DNA of 64,000 nucleotides, taken from positions 1-64,000 of the forward strand of contig JBMOQW010000012.1 of NCBI GenBank assembly GCA_049322515.1. Direction: 5' to 3'. Below, one piece after another: positions 7,650 to 16,242 of the stretch. The notes beneath the pieces were generated by a model. It saw only the letters and a program-made list of their open reading frames with translations, did not search any database and was not told where the DNA came from. This DNA comes from Parasulfuritortus sp049322515 (lineage in GTDB: Bacteria; Pseudomonadota; Gammaproteobacteria; Burkholderiales; Thiobacillaceae). Position 1 is the first letter of the stretch; every line of letters begins with the position of its first letter. A program made the position numbers and the translations under genes.

Positions 7650-9113
7650 ATGCAGGAATCCGAGGCACTGGCTGTCCTGGCCGTGCGGGCCATCGAAACC
7701 CAGGACCCTGAACGCCGCCTGTGGCCTGAGGAGGATCGTGCCTGGGCCACGCGCGCGGCGGCCTCGGTGGTCGGGCAAGCCGCCCCGATCGACCGCTTTC
7801 TGGCACGCCGGGCCGACTTGGCCCTGGAACGGCTCGGCCCGCGCCAGCGTGGACTTCAGGCCCAGATCGCCCAGTTGCGTTGGCGACCGTGGCTGGCCTG
7901 GCTGCCCGTACTGCTGGCCCTGGCCGCCGGATTCGCCATCGACCGGCTGGGCAGCACCCCTCGCTTCGACTTGCTGGCGCCCCCGGTGCTCGGCCTGATC
8001 GCCTGGAACCTGGTGGCCTATGTCGTCCTGCTGGCCAGCCTGCTTTCGCCCAACCGGCGCCCGCTTCGACATTGGCTGACCGGCTGGCTCGGCCTGCTGC
8101 CTGTCGCTGCACCGGCCAGTACCGGAGCGTCACCTGGCGACCCGGCCGCCCTCCGGGCCCGAGCCCTCGCCACCCTGCACAATGATTGGGCCCGGCTGGC
8201 CAAACCCCTGTATGCCGCCCGCGTCGCCCGCATCCTGCATCTGTCCGCCCTGGCATTCGCACTGGGTGTCTTGGCCGGTCTCTACCTGCGCGGACTCGGG
8301 GTCGAGTATCGGGCCACCTGGGAAAGCACCTTCCTCGACGCCGATCAGGTCCATGCCCTGCTCGGCGTCCTCCTTGCGCCCGGCCTCTGGCTGACCGGAC
8401 TGCCCCTGCCGGATGCCGCGCACCTGGCCGGCATCCGTCACCCGGCCGACGAGAATGCCGGACCTTGGCTGCATCTTTACGCCGCCAGCCTGTCCCTGCT
8501 GGTCCTCCTGCCCCGTCTGCTGCTGGCCCTGCTCGCCAGCCTGTTGGAAGCACGCAGATCGGCACACTTTAAACTGCCCATCGAGGAAGCCTACTTCGCG
8601 CGCTTGCTGCGCGGCTTCACGGGCGCCCACATGCGCTTCCGCGTGCTGCCCTTCAGCCTCACCCTGACCGATACCGAGCGCACCGGGCTGGAACGCATCA
8701 TCGACCGGGTCTGGGGGGGTGGCGCCGTGGTCACGTTCGAGGCCAGCCTGGGCTGGGAAGAGGCTGACGCGCGCCTGGCCAGCCTGCCGGCCGGCACACC
8801 GGAAACCCGTCTGGTGGTCTTTTCCCTCAGCGCCACGCCGGAAGCGGAAGTCCAAGGGCAATTCCTGCGCGCCCTGCGCGGTCAGGGTGGCGCAGGCAGC
8901 CAGACCCTCGCCCTGATCGACGAAACCGGATGGCGGCAACGCTGGCCGGACGATACGGCCCGCACCGAGGCCCGCAGGCGCCTTTGGCAAGACTTTCTTG
9001 GCGCCCACCAGATACCGGGGGCAATCACCACATTGGCGCAACCCGACCCCGAAGCAATCCAACACGCACTCGACGCGACGCCCAGCTCGCCCACACAGGA
9101 GCCAGGCCCATGA
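7650..9113 (+). CDS. DUF2868 membrane protein, partner of the adjacent GTPase
   Basis: Predicted inner-membrane protein, 487 aa, of the DUF2868 type by overall pattern; function unknown. The soluble N-terminus contains RRLWPEEDRAW and FLARRADLALERL. Four hydrophobic stretches follow, near residues 80-100, 110-135, 195-215 and 280-305. The C-terminal cytosolic part is about 170 residues. Its stop overlaps the start of the DUF3482 GTPase (ATGA), so the two are coupled. The pair recurs together in Pseudomonas and betaproteobacteria, to my knowledge. Here it sits on the opposite strand within a riboflavin operon. A membrane anchor for the GTPase is a guess from the pairing. Confidence 0.75.
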   Translation: MQESEALAVLAVRAIETQDPERRLWPEEDRAWATRAAASVVGQAAPIDRFLARRADLALERLGPRQRGLQAQIAQLRWRPWLAWLPVLLALAAGFAIDRLGSTPRFDLLAPPVLGLIAWNLVAYVVLLASLLSPNRRPLRHWLTGWLGLLPVAAPASTGASPGDPAALRARALATLHNDWARLAKPLYAARVARILHLSALAFALGVLAGLYLRGLGVEYRATWESTFLDADQVHALLGVLLAPGLWLTGLPLPDAAHLAGIRHPADENAGPWLHLYAASLSLLVLLPRLLLALLASLLEARRSAHFKLPIEEAYFARLLRGFTGAHMRFRVLPFSLTLTDTERTGLERIIDRVWGGGAVVTFEASLGWEEADARLASLPAGTPETRLVVFSLSATPEAEVQGQFLRALRGQGGAGSQTLALIDETGWRQRWPDDTARTEARRRLWQDFLGAHQIPGAITTLAQPDPEAIQHALDATPSSPTQEPGP

Positions 9114-10576
9114 CCACCCAGGCCGTCATTCATCTGTCCCTGATCTCGCACACCAACATCGGCAAGACCTCGCTGGCACGCACCCTGCTCGGCGAAGATG
9201 TCGGCGAAGTGGAGGACCAGACCCACACCACGCTGGCCGCCACCGGCTATCCCCTGATCGACAGCCCCGGCGCCGGCCGCCTGTTGCTCTGGGACACGCC
9301 CGGCTTTGGTGACAGCGTGCGTCTGCTCAAGCGACTGCGCCGGGAAGGCAACCCGATCGGCTGGTTCCTCAGCCAAGTCTGGGATCGCCTGCTCGACAGC
9401 CCGTTCTGGCTGACCCAGCAAGCCGTGGCCAACGTGCGGGACCAGGCCGACCTCGTCCTGTATCTGGTCAACGCCGCCGAGCCCCCTCAGGATGCCGGCT
9501 ACCTCAACCCGGAACTCGATGTGCTCGGCTGGATCGGCAAGCCGGTGATCGTGCTGCTGAACCAGTCCGGCGCGCCCCGCCCCGCCGAGGCCACGGCGGC
9601 GGAGGTAGCCCAGTGGCGCACGCATTTGGCCAACCGTGACCTAGTCAAGGCGGTCTTGCCCCTGGATGCCTTCACCCGCTGCTGGGTACAGGAATTCACC
9701 CTCCTGCGCAGCCTCGGCCAAGCGCTGCCCGAGGCCCGCCAGGCCGACTTCGCGGCCATGGCAAGCGTCTGGAAACAGCGCCGGCAGGCGCAGTTCAAGC
9801 AGGCCATGGCCGCCCTCGCCCGGCCCATCGCGGAGGCCGTCCGCGACCACGTGCCGCTGCCGGATTCAAGCTTGGTCGAACGCCTGGGGCGTTGGCTGGG
9901 CGTGGCCGCGGCAGGCGACAGAAAAGCCATGGCAGCGGCGATCGAGACCCTTGCACAACGACTGGAACAGCATTTGCGCGCCAGCACCGAGGCCCTGATC
10001 GAGATCCACCAGCTCAAGGGCAAAGCCGCCCAGGAACTGCGCGCCGACCTCAGCGACGCGGTCGCCCGCGACCTGCCCGTGGATGCCGCCGCCACTGGCG
10101 TCATCTCGGCCATCCTGTCCGGCGCCGTGGGCGGCCTCGGTGCCGACCTCATGGCCGGTGGCCTGACCTTCGGCGGCGGCATGCTGGCCGGCGCGATCCT
10201 CGGCGGCCTGGGGGCGACCGGCATCGCCAAGGGCGTCAATCTGATGCGCGGCGCGGGGGCACCGCAACTCCGCTGGGATGATCACTTTTTGAATGGGCTG
10301 GTGATATCCGGCCTCGTGCGCTATCTGTCGGTGGCGCACGCCGGCCGAGCCCGCGGGGAATGGCAACCGGGGCAGGTTCCAGCTTTCTGGCTCACTGCGG
10401 TCAGCCAAGTCGTTTCCGAACACCAAGGTCGGCTGGATGCGCTTTGGAAAAACCGGGAGGACGTCGGGGGCGAGGGGGTTCAAGAAACTGAATTGACCAG
10501 ACTGCTTGACGTCATGGCCCGTCAACTGCTGGGCCGACTCCACCCCGACCATCCGGTTGACTGGCCAAATGCCTAA
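9110..10576 (+). CDS. GTPase with DUF3482 C-terminal region
   Basis: TRAFAC-type GTPase, 488 aa. G1 is SHTNIGKTS (13-21), G3 is DTPGFGDS (62-69). The G4 position reads LLNQSG (149-154), so the usual NKxD lysine and aspartate are missing and base specificity may be altered. The middle is helical with long Arg/Gln-rich stretches. The C-terminal third has a glycine-rich hydrophobic segment (about 330-385) like the membrane-insertion segments of Era/dynamin-like proteins. ATG 9110 is set by the overlap with the upstream gene. It converges with ribD, sharing four bases of stop. Confidence 0.8.
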   Translation: MTTQAVIHLSLISHTNIGKTSLARTLLGEDVGEVEDQTHTTLAATGYPLIDSPGAGRLLLWDTPGFGDSVRLLKRLRREGNPIGWFLSQVWDRLLDSPFWLTQQAVANVRDQADLVLYLVNAAEPPQDAGYLNPELDVLGWIGKPVIVLLNQSGAPRPAEATAAEVAQWRTHLANRDLVKAVLPLDAFTRCWVQEFTLLRSLGQALPEARQADFAAMASVWKQRRQAQFKQAMAALARPIAEAVRDHVPLPDSSLVERLGRWLGVAAAGDRKAMAAAIETLAQRLEQHLRASTEALIEIHQLKGKAAQELRADLSDAVARDLPVDAAATGVISAILSGAVGGLGADLMAGGLTFGGGMLAGAILGGLGATGIAKGVNLMRGAGAPQLRWDDHFLNGLVISGLVRYLSVAHAGRARGEWQPGQVPAFWLTAVSQVVSEHQGRLDALWKNREDVGGEGVQETELTRLLDVMARQLLGRLHPDHPVDWPNA

Positions 10577-11700
10577 ACCACGGCTGGCCGCAGCACCGCA
10601 CGCAGGTCCGCACCGACCTTGCGAACATCATGCAGCACGAAGTCGCGCCGCCCGACCATGTCGGTGAGGGGGGGCATCTCGAACAGGCCACGCGCGGCGT
10701 GGCCGAGCACGATCGGTGCCTGGTAGGCGACCCATTCGTCGACCAGGCCGGCATCGAGCAGGGCACCGTTCAGCGTGGCGCCGGCCTCGGCGTGGACCTC
10801 GTTGATGCCGCGCCGGGCCAGTTCGTTGAGCAGCGCGGTCAGGCCGACGCGGCCTGCCGGACCAGGCAATTCGATCACTTCGGCCCCGGCGGCTTCGAGG
10901 GCGGCGCGGCGCGCGGGGTCGGCAGCGGCGCAGGCAATCAGGACGGAATCACCCACGCCACCAGCCGCTCCCCCGCTTGCGGGAGCGGGCAGCATACGCG
11001 CCATCGCCGGCGTCTGTAACCGGCTGTCGACGATCACCCGCAGGGGTTGGCGGGTGGTGCCTGCCAGTCGAACGTTCATCCGTGGGTCGTCCGCCAGGAC
11101 GGTGCCGATGCCGGTCAGGATGGCGCACGCCCGGGCGCGCCAGTGCTGCACGTCGGCGCGTGCGGCAGGGCCGGTGATCCATTGCGATGCGCCGTTCGCC
11201 AAGGCCGTCCTGCCATCCAGCGAAGCGGCCGTCTTGAGGCGCAGCCAGGGTCGGCCCCGGGTCATGCGGGCGACGAAGCCGATATTGAGTTCACGCGCTT
11301 CAGCCTCCAACAGGCCCACTTCGGCGTGAATGCCAGCCAAGGTCAGCAACTGGATGCCGCGTCCGGACACCTGGGGATTGGGATCGGTCATGGCCGCGAC
11401 CACGCGGGTCACGCCGGCATCGATCAGGGCGTGGGCACAGGGCGGGGTGCGGCCGTGGTGACTGCACGGCTCCAGGGTGACGTAGGCGGTGGCGCCGCGT
11501 GCCCGGTCGCCGGCGGCGCGCAGGGCATGCACCTCGGCATGCGGCTGGCCCGCCCGGGCATGCCAGCCCTCACCGACGATCGCCCCGTCTCTGACCAACA
11601 CACACCCGACCCGGGGATTGGGCGTGGTGGTGGTCAGCCCGCGCTCGGCCAGGCGCAGGGCATGCGCCATGTGCGCATGGTCGGCGGGGCCGAAATTCAT
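10573..11700 (-). CDS. ribD: Bifunctional riboflavin deaminase/reductase
   Basis: Two consecutive steps of riboflavin synthesis, 375 aa. The N-terminal deaminase (about 1-145) has the zinc site HAEVHAL and TLEPCSHHGRTPPCAHAL. The C-terminal reductase has LKTAASLDGRTALANGAS, GIGTVLADDP and a C-terminal NADPH-binding fold. It begins in a four-base overlap with the nrdR stop. Unlike the classic layout, ribE does not follow: a plus-strand pair separates it from the rest of the rib genes. Confidence 0.97.
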   Translation of the reverse strand: MNFGPADHAHMAHALRLAERGLTTTTPNPRVGCVLVRDGAIVGEGWHARAGQPHAEVHALRAAGDRARGATAYVTLEPCSHHGRTPPCAHALIDAGVTRVVAAMTDPNPQVSGRGIQLLTLAGIHAEVGLLEAEARELNIGFVARMTRGRPWLRLKTAASLDGRTALANGASQWITGPAARADVQHWRARACAILTGIGTVLADDPRMNVRLAGTTRQPLRVIVDSRLQTPAMARMLPAPASGGAAGGVGDSVLIACAAADPARRAALEAAGAEVIELPGPAGRVGLTALLNELARRGINEVHAEAGATLNGALLDAGLVDEWVAYQAPIVLGHAARGLFEMPPLTDMVGRRDFVLHDVRKVGADLRAVLRPAVV

Positions 11701-12146
11701 TGGTCGAGGTCGCGGATGGCGTCGCTGAAGTCGGCGACATCCTGAAAGCTGCGGTAGACCGAGGCGAATCGGATATAGGCGACCTTGTCCAGCTTGCGCA
11801 GGGCATGCATGACCATCTCGCCCAACTCGCGCGAAGGAATCTCGCGTTCGCCCAGAGTCAGCAGTTTCTGGCGGATTTTCGCCACCGACTCGTCGACCAA
11901 CTCGGTGGATACCGGACGCTTGTGCAGCGCGCGCTGGAAACCCTCGCGCAACTTGGCTTCGGAGAACTCCTCCCGGATGCCATTCGATTTCACCACCTGG
12001 GGCAGGCGGATGTCAGCCGTCTCGAAGGTCGTGAAGCGTTTCTCGCAAGCCTGGCAACGACGCCGCCGGCGGATGGTGGCGCCATCCTCGGACAGCCGGG
12101 TCTCGATCACTTGGGTGTCGGCATCGCCGCAGAAGGGACATTTCAT
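11697..12146 (-). CDS. nrdR: Transcriptional repressor NrdR
   Basis: Represses ribonucleotide reductase genes in response to dATP/ATP, 149 aa. The N-terminal zinc ribbon MKCPFCG ... RRRRRCQACEKRFTTFE has two CXXC pairs, followed by the ATP-cone domain (VVKSNGIREEFSEAKLREG). It overlaps ribD by four bases. No Shine-Dalgarno is visible: the start is preceded by one arm of an inverted repeat (12154-12262), so its translation could depend on mRNA structure. Confidence 0.97.
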   Translation of the reverse strand: MKCPFCGDADTQVIETRLSEDGATIRRRRRCQACEKRFTTFETADIRLPQVVKSNGIREEFSEAKLREGFQRALHKRPVSTELVDESVAKIRQKLLTLGEREIPSRELGEMVMHALRKLDKVAYIRFASVYRSFQDVADFSDAIRDLDQ

Positions 12147-12153
12147 GGCGTCG

Positions 12154-12262
12154 CGGGAAACTGGAAACAGGAAACGGGAAACGGTACAACCGCGTCCCTG
12201 CTTACGTTTCCCATTTCCCGTTTCTCATTTCCCGTTTCTCATTTCCCGGTTATCACTTCCCG
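12154..12262. repeat. Imperfect inverted and tandem GAAACGGG-type repeat between glyA and nrdR
   Basis: The left arm, 12154-12183, is built from GGGAAAC/GGAAAC units. The right arm, 12205-12262, holds units of TTTCCCGTTTCTCA, with a 14-base period repeated at least twice. The left arm matches the reverse complement of the first 29 bases of the right arm with about five mismatches. In the minus-strand transcript this would form a long hairpin ending 7 bases before the nrdR start codon. The end of glyA overlaps its far edge. Confidence 0.75.
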
Positions 12263-13500
12263 TACACCGGAAACTTCGCCGTCAGCTTGGCCACTTCCGC
12301 CTTGACCCGCTCGGTCACCGCCTCGTCGTTGGGGGCTTCGAGCACGTCGGCGATCAGGTGGGCGAGGATTTCCGCCTCGCGCTCCTTGAAGCCACGGGTG
12401 GTCATGGCCGGTGTGCCGATGCGGATACCGGAAGTGACGAACGGCTTCTGCGGGTCATTCGGGATGGCGTTCTTGTTGACCGTGATGTGGGCGCGCCCCA
12501 GCGCGGCCTCGGCGTCCTTGCCGGTCAGGCCCTTGGCTTGCAGGTCGACCAGGAAGACATGGCTCTCGGTACGGCCCGAGACGATGCGCAGTCCACGCTC
12601 GGCGAGCACCTTGGCCATGACGATGGCGTTGGCGCAGACCTGTTCCTGGTAGTGCTTGAACTCCTTGCTGGCGGCTTCCTTGAAGGCCACCGCCTTGGCG
12701 GCGATGACGTGCTCCAGCGGCCCCCCCTGCAGGCCGGGGAAAATGGCGGAGTTGATCGCCTTCTCGTGCTCGGCCTTCATCAGCACGATGCCGCCGCGCG
12801 GGCCGCGCAGGGTCTTGTGGGTGGTCGAAGTGACCACGTCGGCATGCGGTACCGGATTCGGGTAAACACCGGCGGCGATCAGACCGGCGTAGTGCGCCAT
12901 GTCGACCATGAAAATGGCACCGATTTCCTTGGCGATCTTGGCAAAGCGCTCGAAATCGATGCGCAGGGCGAAGGCCGAGGCACCGGCGATGATCAGCTTC
13001 GGCTTGTGCTCGCGCGCCTTGGCTTCCATGGCGGCGTAGTCGATGTCTTCCTTGGCGTCGAGTCCGTAGGCGACCACGTTGAACCACTTGCCGGACATGT
13101 TGAGCGCCATGCCGTGGGTGAGGTGGCCACCCTCGGCCAGGCTCATGCCCATGATCGTGTCGCCCGGCTTCAGGAAGGCCATGAACACCGCCTGGTTGGC
13201 TTGCGAACCGGAATTGGGCTGCACGTTGGCGGCCTCGGCGCCGAACAGTTTCTTGACCCGGTCGATGGCCAGCTGCTCGACCACGTCGACGTGCTCGCAG
13301 CCCCCGTAATAGCGCTTGCCGGGGTAGCCCTCGGCATACTTGTTGGTCAGACAGGAGCCCTGGGCCTCCATGACCGCCGGGCTGGTGTAGTTTTCCGAAG
13401 CGATCAGCTCGATGTGCGCTTCCTGGCGCCTGGCCTCGGCCTGGATGGCGGCAAACAGGTCGGGATCGGTGTTCTTGAGGGTATGGTCGGCGGCGAACAT
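12253..13500 (-). CDS. glyA: Serine hydroxymethyltransferase
   Basis: PLP enzyme that interconverts serine and glycine and charges tetrahydrofolate with one-carbon units, 415 aa. Motifs are ELIASENYTSPAVMEAQGS, NKYAEGYPGKRYYGG, QPNSGSQANQAV, and the PLP lysine in VVTSTTHKTLRGPRGG. The glyA-nrdR-ribD order is standard for proteobacteria. A TAGAAT at 13536-13531 is a weak -10 candidate in the 79-base gap behind the chemoreceptor gene. Confidence 0.98.
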   Translation of the reverse strand: MFAADHTLKNTDPDLFAAIQAEARRQEAHIELIASENYTSPAVMEAQGSCLTNKYAEGYPGKRYYGGCEHVDVVEQLAIDRVKKLFGAEAANVQPNSGSQANQAVFMAFLKPGDTIMGMSLAEGGHLTHGMALNMSGKWFNVVAYGLDAKEDIDYAAMEAKAREHKPKLIIAGASAFALRIDFERFAKIAKEIGAIFMVDMAHYAGLIAAGVYPNPVPHADVVTSTTHKTLRGPRGGIVLMKAEHEKAINSAIFPGLQGGPLEHVIAAKAVAFKEAASKEFKHYQEQVCANAIVMAKVLAERGLRIVSGRTESHVFLVDLQAKGLTGKDAEAALGRAHITVNKNAIPNDPQKPFVTSGIRIGTPAMTTRGFKEREAEILAHLIADVLEAPNDEAVTERVKAEVAKLTAKFPVYGK

Positions 13501-13579
13501 GGTGATGAAGCCCGAAAAATCAAAGCGGTCATTCTACCGTGCCCGCCACCGGCTGGCGATGGCAGCCCCTGGCCCGATG

Positions 13580-15202
13580 TCAGAGCCGGAAACCTGACAC
13601 CAGCTGATTCAGGCGTCCTGCCAGCCCGGACACGTCTTCCGCAGTCCTGCTGGTCTGCTGGCTGGCGCTCGAATTGCCCGCCGCCATCTGGGCGATCCGG
13701 TCGACCTGCGCCGCGACGTCGCGGGCCGCATCGCCCTGCACGCCGATCGCGCTGTAGATTGCGTCCACCGCGCGCACCACGTCACGCGCGCGCGCCTCGA
13801 TCTCGGCGATCGCCTGGCCGGCCTGGCGGGCCAGCATTTCGCCCTGGTTGGCACGACCGACGCCGACTTCCATGGCTTCGACGGCGCGCTGGGTGCCCCC
13901 CTGGATGCGCGTGATCATGTCGCCGATCTGCTGGGTCGAGGCCGTGGTCCGTTCCGCCAGCTTGCGTACTTCGTCGGCCACCACGGCAAAACCCCGTCCC
14001 TGCTCGCCAGCCCGTGCCGCCTCGATGGCGGCATTGAGCGCCAGCAGGTTGGTCTGATCGGCAATGTCCTTGATCACGCCGACGATGCTGGTGATCTCGG
14101 CCGACAGGGCGCCCAGCTCGGTGATGGTGCCGGCCGACTGGCGCGCGCTCTCGGCGATGGCCGCCATTTCGGTGGCGGCTTCGGCAATGATCCGCCGGCC
14201 TTCCTCGGAGGCCTCGCCGGAGCGGACCGCCAGGCCATGCGATTCGGTCGCGGAATCGCGCACCTGGCCGATCGAAGTCGACAGATGACTCATCGAATCG
14301 GCCATGCCGGAGGCCGATTCAGATTGGTCACTGCTGGCCCGGGCGACGTGGCGACTGGCACCTGCCAGTTCATCGGCCATGTGGCCGAGGCCGCCGGCGC
14401 CATCACGGACCTGGGCAACGACATCGCGCAGATGCGCGCGCATCCCCTCGAGCTCGCGCAGCAAATGGGCGATCTCATCCGACCCCCGGGCCTGGATGTG
14501 GGTGGACAGGTCCAGCGCAGCCACCGAGGATACCGCGGCGCGTGCGGCATCGATGCGGGCCAGCAGGAAACGATTGAACATCAGCAGGGCGACCATCTGC
14601 ACTGCAGCGATCACGACCACGAATCCGATCACCAGCCAGATGGTCCGGCCGGCCGACGCCTGGGCATGGGTGACCGTGTCGAGCGCGGTCTTTTCGTAAT
14701 AGGGCAACAACTGTTCGAGCGGCTTCACTACCGAAGCATGGACCATGGGCCACTCGTCCTCGAGGATCAGCTTGACCGCTGGCAAGTCGTCGGCATCGTA
14801 GGCGACGATCAGATTGTCCATCAGGGCCTGCAACTTGGTCATGCCTTGGTCAACCTTGTCGAGGCGTGCCGACTCCTCCTCCGGCAAGCCATGACGGCGG
14901 GCCTGGCCACTGAATGCCGCCCAGGTTTCCGGCAAGCGCTTCTTCACTTCCTTGAGGTGATTGGCCGACCCCACCGTCGGCAACTGTTCAAGGGCGACGC
15001 CGGCAATCCGGAAGCGGACCTCCTTCACCTCCTGGACCACCGATTGCAGCATCACCATCGGTTGCACGGCGCGCTCGTTCACCAGACCGAGCCGCTCGAC
15101 GCCCCCCTGGGCAGAATAGACGGCCATGCCGCCGAGCAAGGCCAATGAAACCACGGTGAGTATCGCCAGCAGGGGCAGCAGGCGACGCAGGGATATCGAC
15201 AT
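13580..15202 (-). CDS. Methyl-accepting chemotaxis protein
   Basis: Inner-membrane chemoreceptor, 540 aa. TM1 is near residues 8-31 and TM2 near 188-213, flanking a helical periplasmic ligand domain of about 155 residues (four-helix-bundle type). A HAMP linker follows, then a long coiled-coil signalling domain with the hairpin tip DIADQTNLLALNAAIEAARA and GRGFAVVADEVRKLAERT. It lacks a C-terminal CheR/CheB-binding pentapeptide. The ligand is unknown. It follows the rhodanese gene after 139 bases that hold only a hairpin. No che genes are near. Confidence 0.95.
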   Translation of the reverse strand: MSISLRRLLPLLAILTVVSLALLGGMAVYSAQGGVERLGLVNERAVQPMVMLQSVVQEVKEVRFRIAGVALEQLPTVGSANHLKEVKKRLPETWAAFSGQARRHGLPEEESARLDKVDQGMTKLQALMDNLIVAYDADDLPAVKLILEDEWPMVHASVVKPLEQLLPYYEKTALDTVTHAQASAGRTIWLVIGFVVVIAAVQMVALLMFNRFLLARIDAARAAVSSVAALDLSTHIQARGSDEIAHLLRELEGMRAHLRDVVAQVRDGAGGLGHMADELAGASRHVARASSDQSESASGMADSMSHLSTSIGQVRDSATESHGLAVRSGEASEEGRRIIAEAATEMAAIAESARQSAGTITELGALSAEITSIVGVIKDIADQTNLLALNAAIEAARAGEQGRGFAVVADEVRKLAERTTASTQQIGDMITRIQGGTQRAVEAMEVGVGRANQGEMLARQAGQAIAEIEARARDVVRAVDAIYSAIGVQGDAARDVAAQVDRIAQMAAGNSSASQQTSRTAEDVSGLAGRLNQLVSGFRL

Positions 15203-15295
15203 GGGGACTCCTAAGATCGATCAGGTCGGAACGCCACTCATGGCGCCCTCCGACGTGTCATGAACCCGTGCGGCCAGGTGAGTCGGACCGCACGA

Positions 15296-15320
15296 CGGCG
15301 CGTCTGGACGGGACGCGCCG
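15296..15320. other. GC-rich hairpin between rhodanese and chemoreceptor genes
   Basis: A perfect 9-bp inverted repeat (CGGCGCGTC / GACGCGCCG) with a 7-base loop, 22 bases after the rhodanese stop on the minus strand. It is not followed by a T-run, so it could stabilise the mRNA 3' end or give only partial termination. The remaining part of 15203-15341 shows no gene. Confidence 0.5.
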
Positions 15321-15341
15321 ATCCTCACGACGAGCCCAGGT

Positions 15342-15788
15342 TCACTCGGTCGGATAGCCCTTGGCTTCCCAGGCCGGCAAGCCGTCGCGGAACCAGGCGA
15401 CGTTCTTGTAACCGGCCTTGATCGCGGCGGCGGCCCCCTTGTAACCGCGCCAGCAAGGCGAGCCATTGCAATAGAACACCATGGCCTTGGCCTTGTCGGC
15501 GGGCAGCTTGCTCAGATCGAAGGAATCGGCCGGGTCCAGCTTCGCCACCTTCTTGTGGGTTTCCTTGTAGACCACGCTGATGGCGCCCTTGATGTGTTTC
15601 TCGGCGTATTCCTGGGCCACCCGGGCATCGACGAACACGGCGCCCTTGTCATGCATGGCCTTGGCCTTGGCGACATCGACCATCGTGCCACCGGGAATCG
15701 ACATCGGGGTTTCCTCGGCGGCCAGGGCCACCGTGGCGGAACACGTGAACAGGGCAGCAACCGCCAGGGTGCGGGCGATATTAAACAT
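15342..15788 (-). CDS. Periplasmic rhodanese-domain protein
   Basis: Single-domain rhodanese, 148 aa, with a signal peptide of about 23 residues (MFNIARTLAVAALFTCS, then ALAAE). The active-site loop is YCNGSPCWR, and CH2A/CH2B-like segments (VFVDAR, GYPTE end) are present. It should carry persulfide sulfur or act in redox exchange in the periplasm. ATG 15788 is preceded by GGAGA; the longer frame to 15890 has no signal peptide at its start. It fits with other sulfur or anion genes nearby, but the link is inference. Confidence 0.88.
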   Translation of the reverse strand: MFNIARTLAVAALFTCSATVALAAEETPMSIPGGTMVDVAKAKAMHDKGAVFVDARVAQEYAEKHIKGAISVVYKETHKKVAKLDPADSFDLSKLPADKAKAMVFYCNGSPCWRGYKGAAAAIKAGYKNVAWFRDGLPAWEAKGYPTE

Positions 15789-15893
15789 GGCAAGTCTCCT
15801 CATTGATCTCGTAAATTCCACCAGGGCTAGATCAAATGTACCAGCCCCGATGGAAGGCCCGAGATTGCGGACAATCGTCCGCCACGTCAAGTC

Positions 15894-16238
15894 TCAGGCC
15901 CTGAAGATGAAGTACACCGCCCCCATCAGGCACAGCCCGGCCCAGAGGAAGTCGAGCTTGACCGGCTCGTTCATGTAGAACACCGCGAACGGCACGAACA
16001 CCGACAAGGTGATCACTTCCTGGAGTATCTTCAGTTGCGGCAGGGTCAGCAGGGTGTAGCCGATCCGGTTGGCCGGCACCTGGATCAGGTATTCGAACAG
16101 GGCCACGCCCCAGCTGGCCAGGGCGGCGAACCACCAGGGCTTGTCGTTCAGGTGCTTGAGGTGGGCGTACCAAGCGATGGTCATGAACAGATTCGAGATC
16201 GCCAGCAGGACGACGGTCTTCAGGATGACCATATTCAT
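15894..16238 (-). CDS. DUF486 small multidrug-resistance-like membrane protein
   Basis: Small integral membrane protein, 114 aa, with four predicted helices (about 5-22, 35-50, 65-85, 95-113) and DMT/DUF486 signatures: NLFMTIAWYAHLKH, WGVALFEYLIQVPANRIGY, and TLPQLKILQEVITL with VFVPFAVFY. Its function is unknown. Start choice is uncertain: 16238 (MNMVILK) or 16232. It lies 4 bases after the GGDEF-EAL gene and is probably cotranscribed with it. Confidence 0.85.
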   Translation of the reverse strand: MNMVILKTVVLLAISNLFMTIAWYAHLKHLNDKPWWFAALASWGVALFEYLIQVPANRIGYTLLTLPQLKILQEVITLSVFVPFAVFYMNEPVKLDFLWAGLCLMGAVYFIFRA

Positions 16239-16242
16239 GGCG

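Noticed and set aside
12154..12262. CRISPR array
   Set aside because: Units are short, related to each other in both orientations and have no spacers or cas genes.
11785..13914. 709-codon plus-strand open frame across nrdR, glyA and the chemoreceptor end
   Set aside because: It crosses three genuine minus genes and an intergenic repeat; no protein features.
15296..15320. Intrinsic terminator after the rhodanese gene
   Set aside because: The stem is strong but no T-run follows on the minus strand, so it is listed only as a hairpin.
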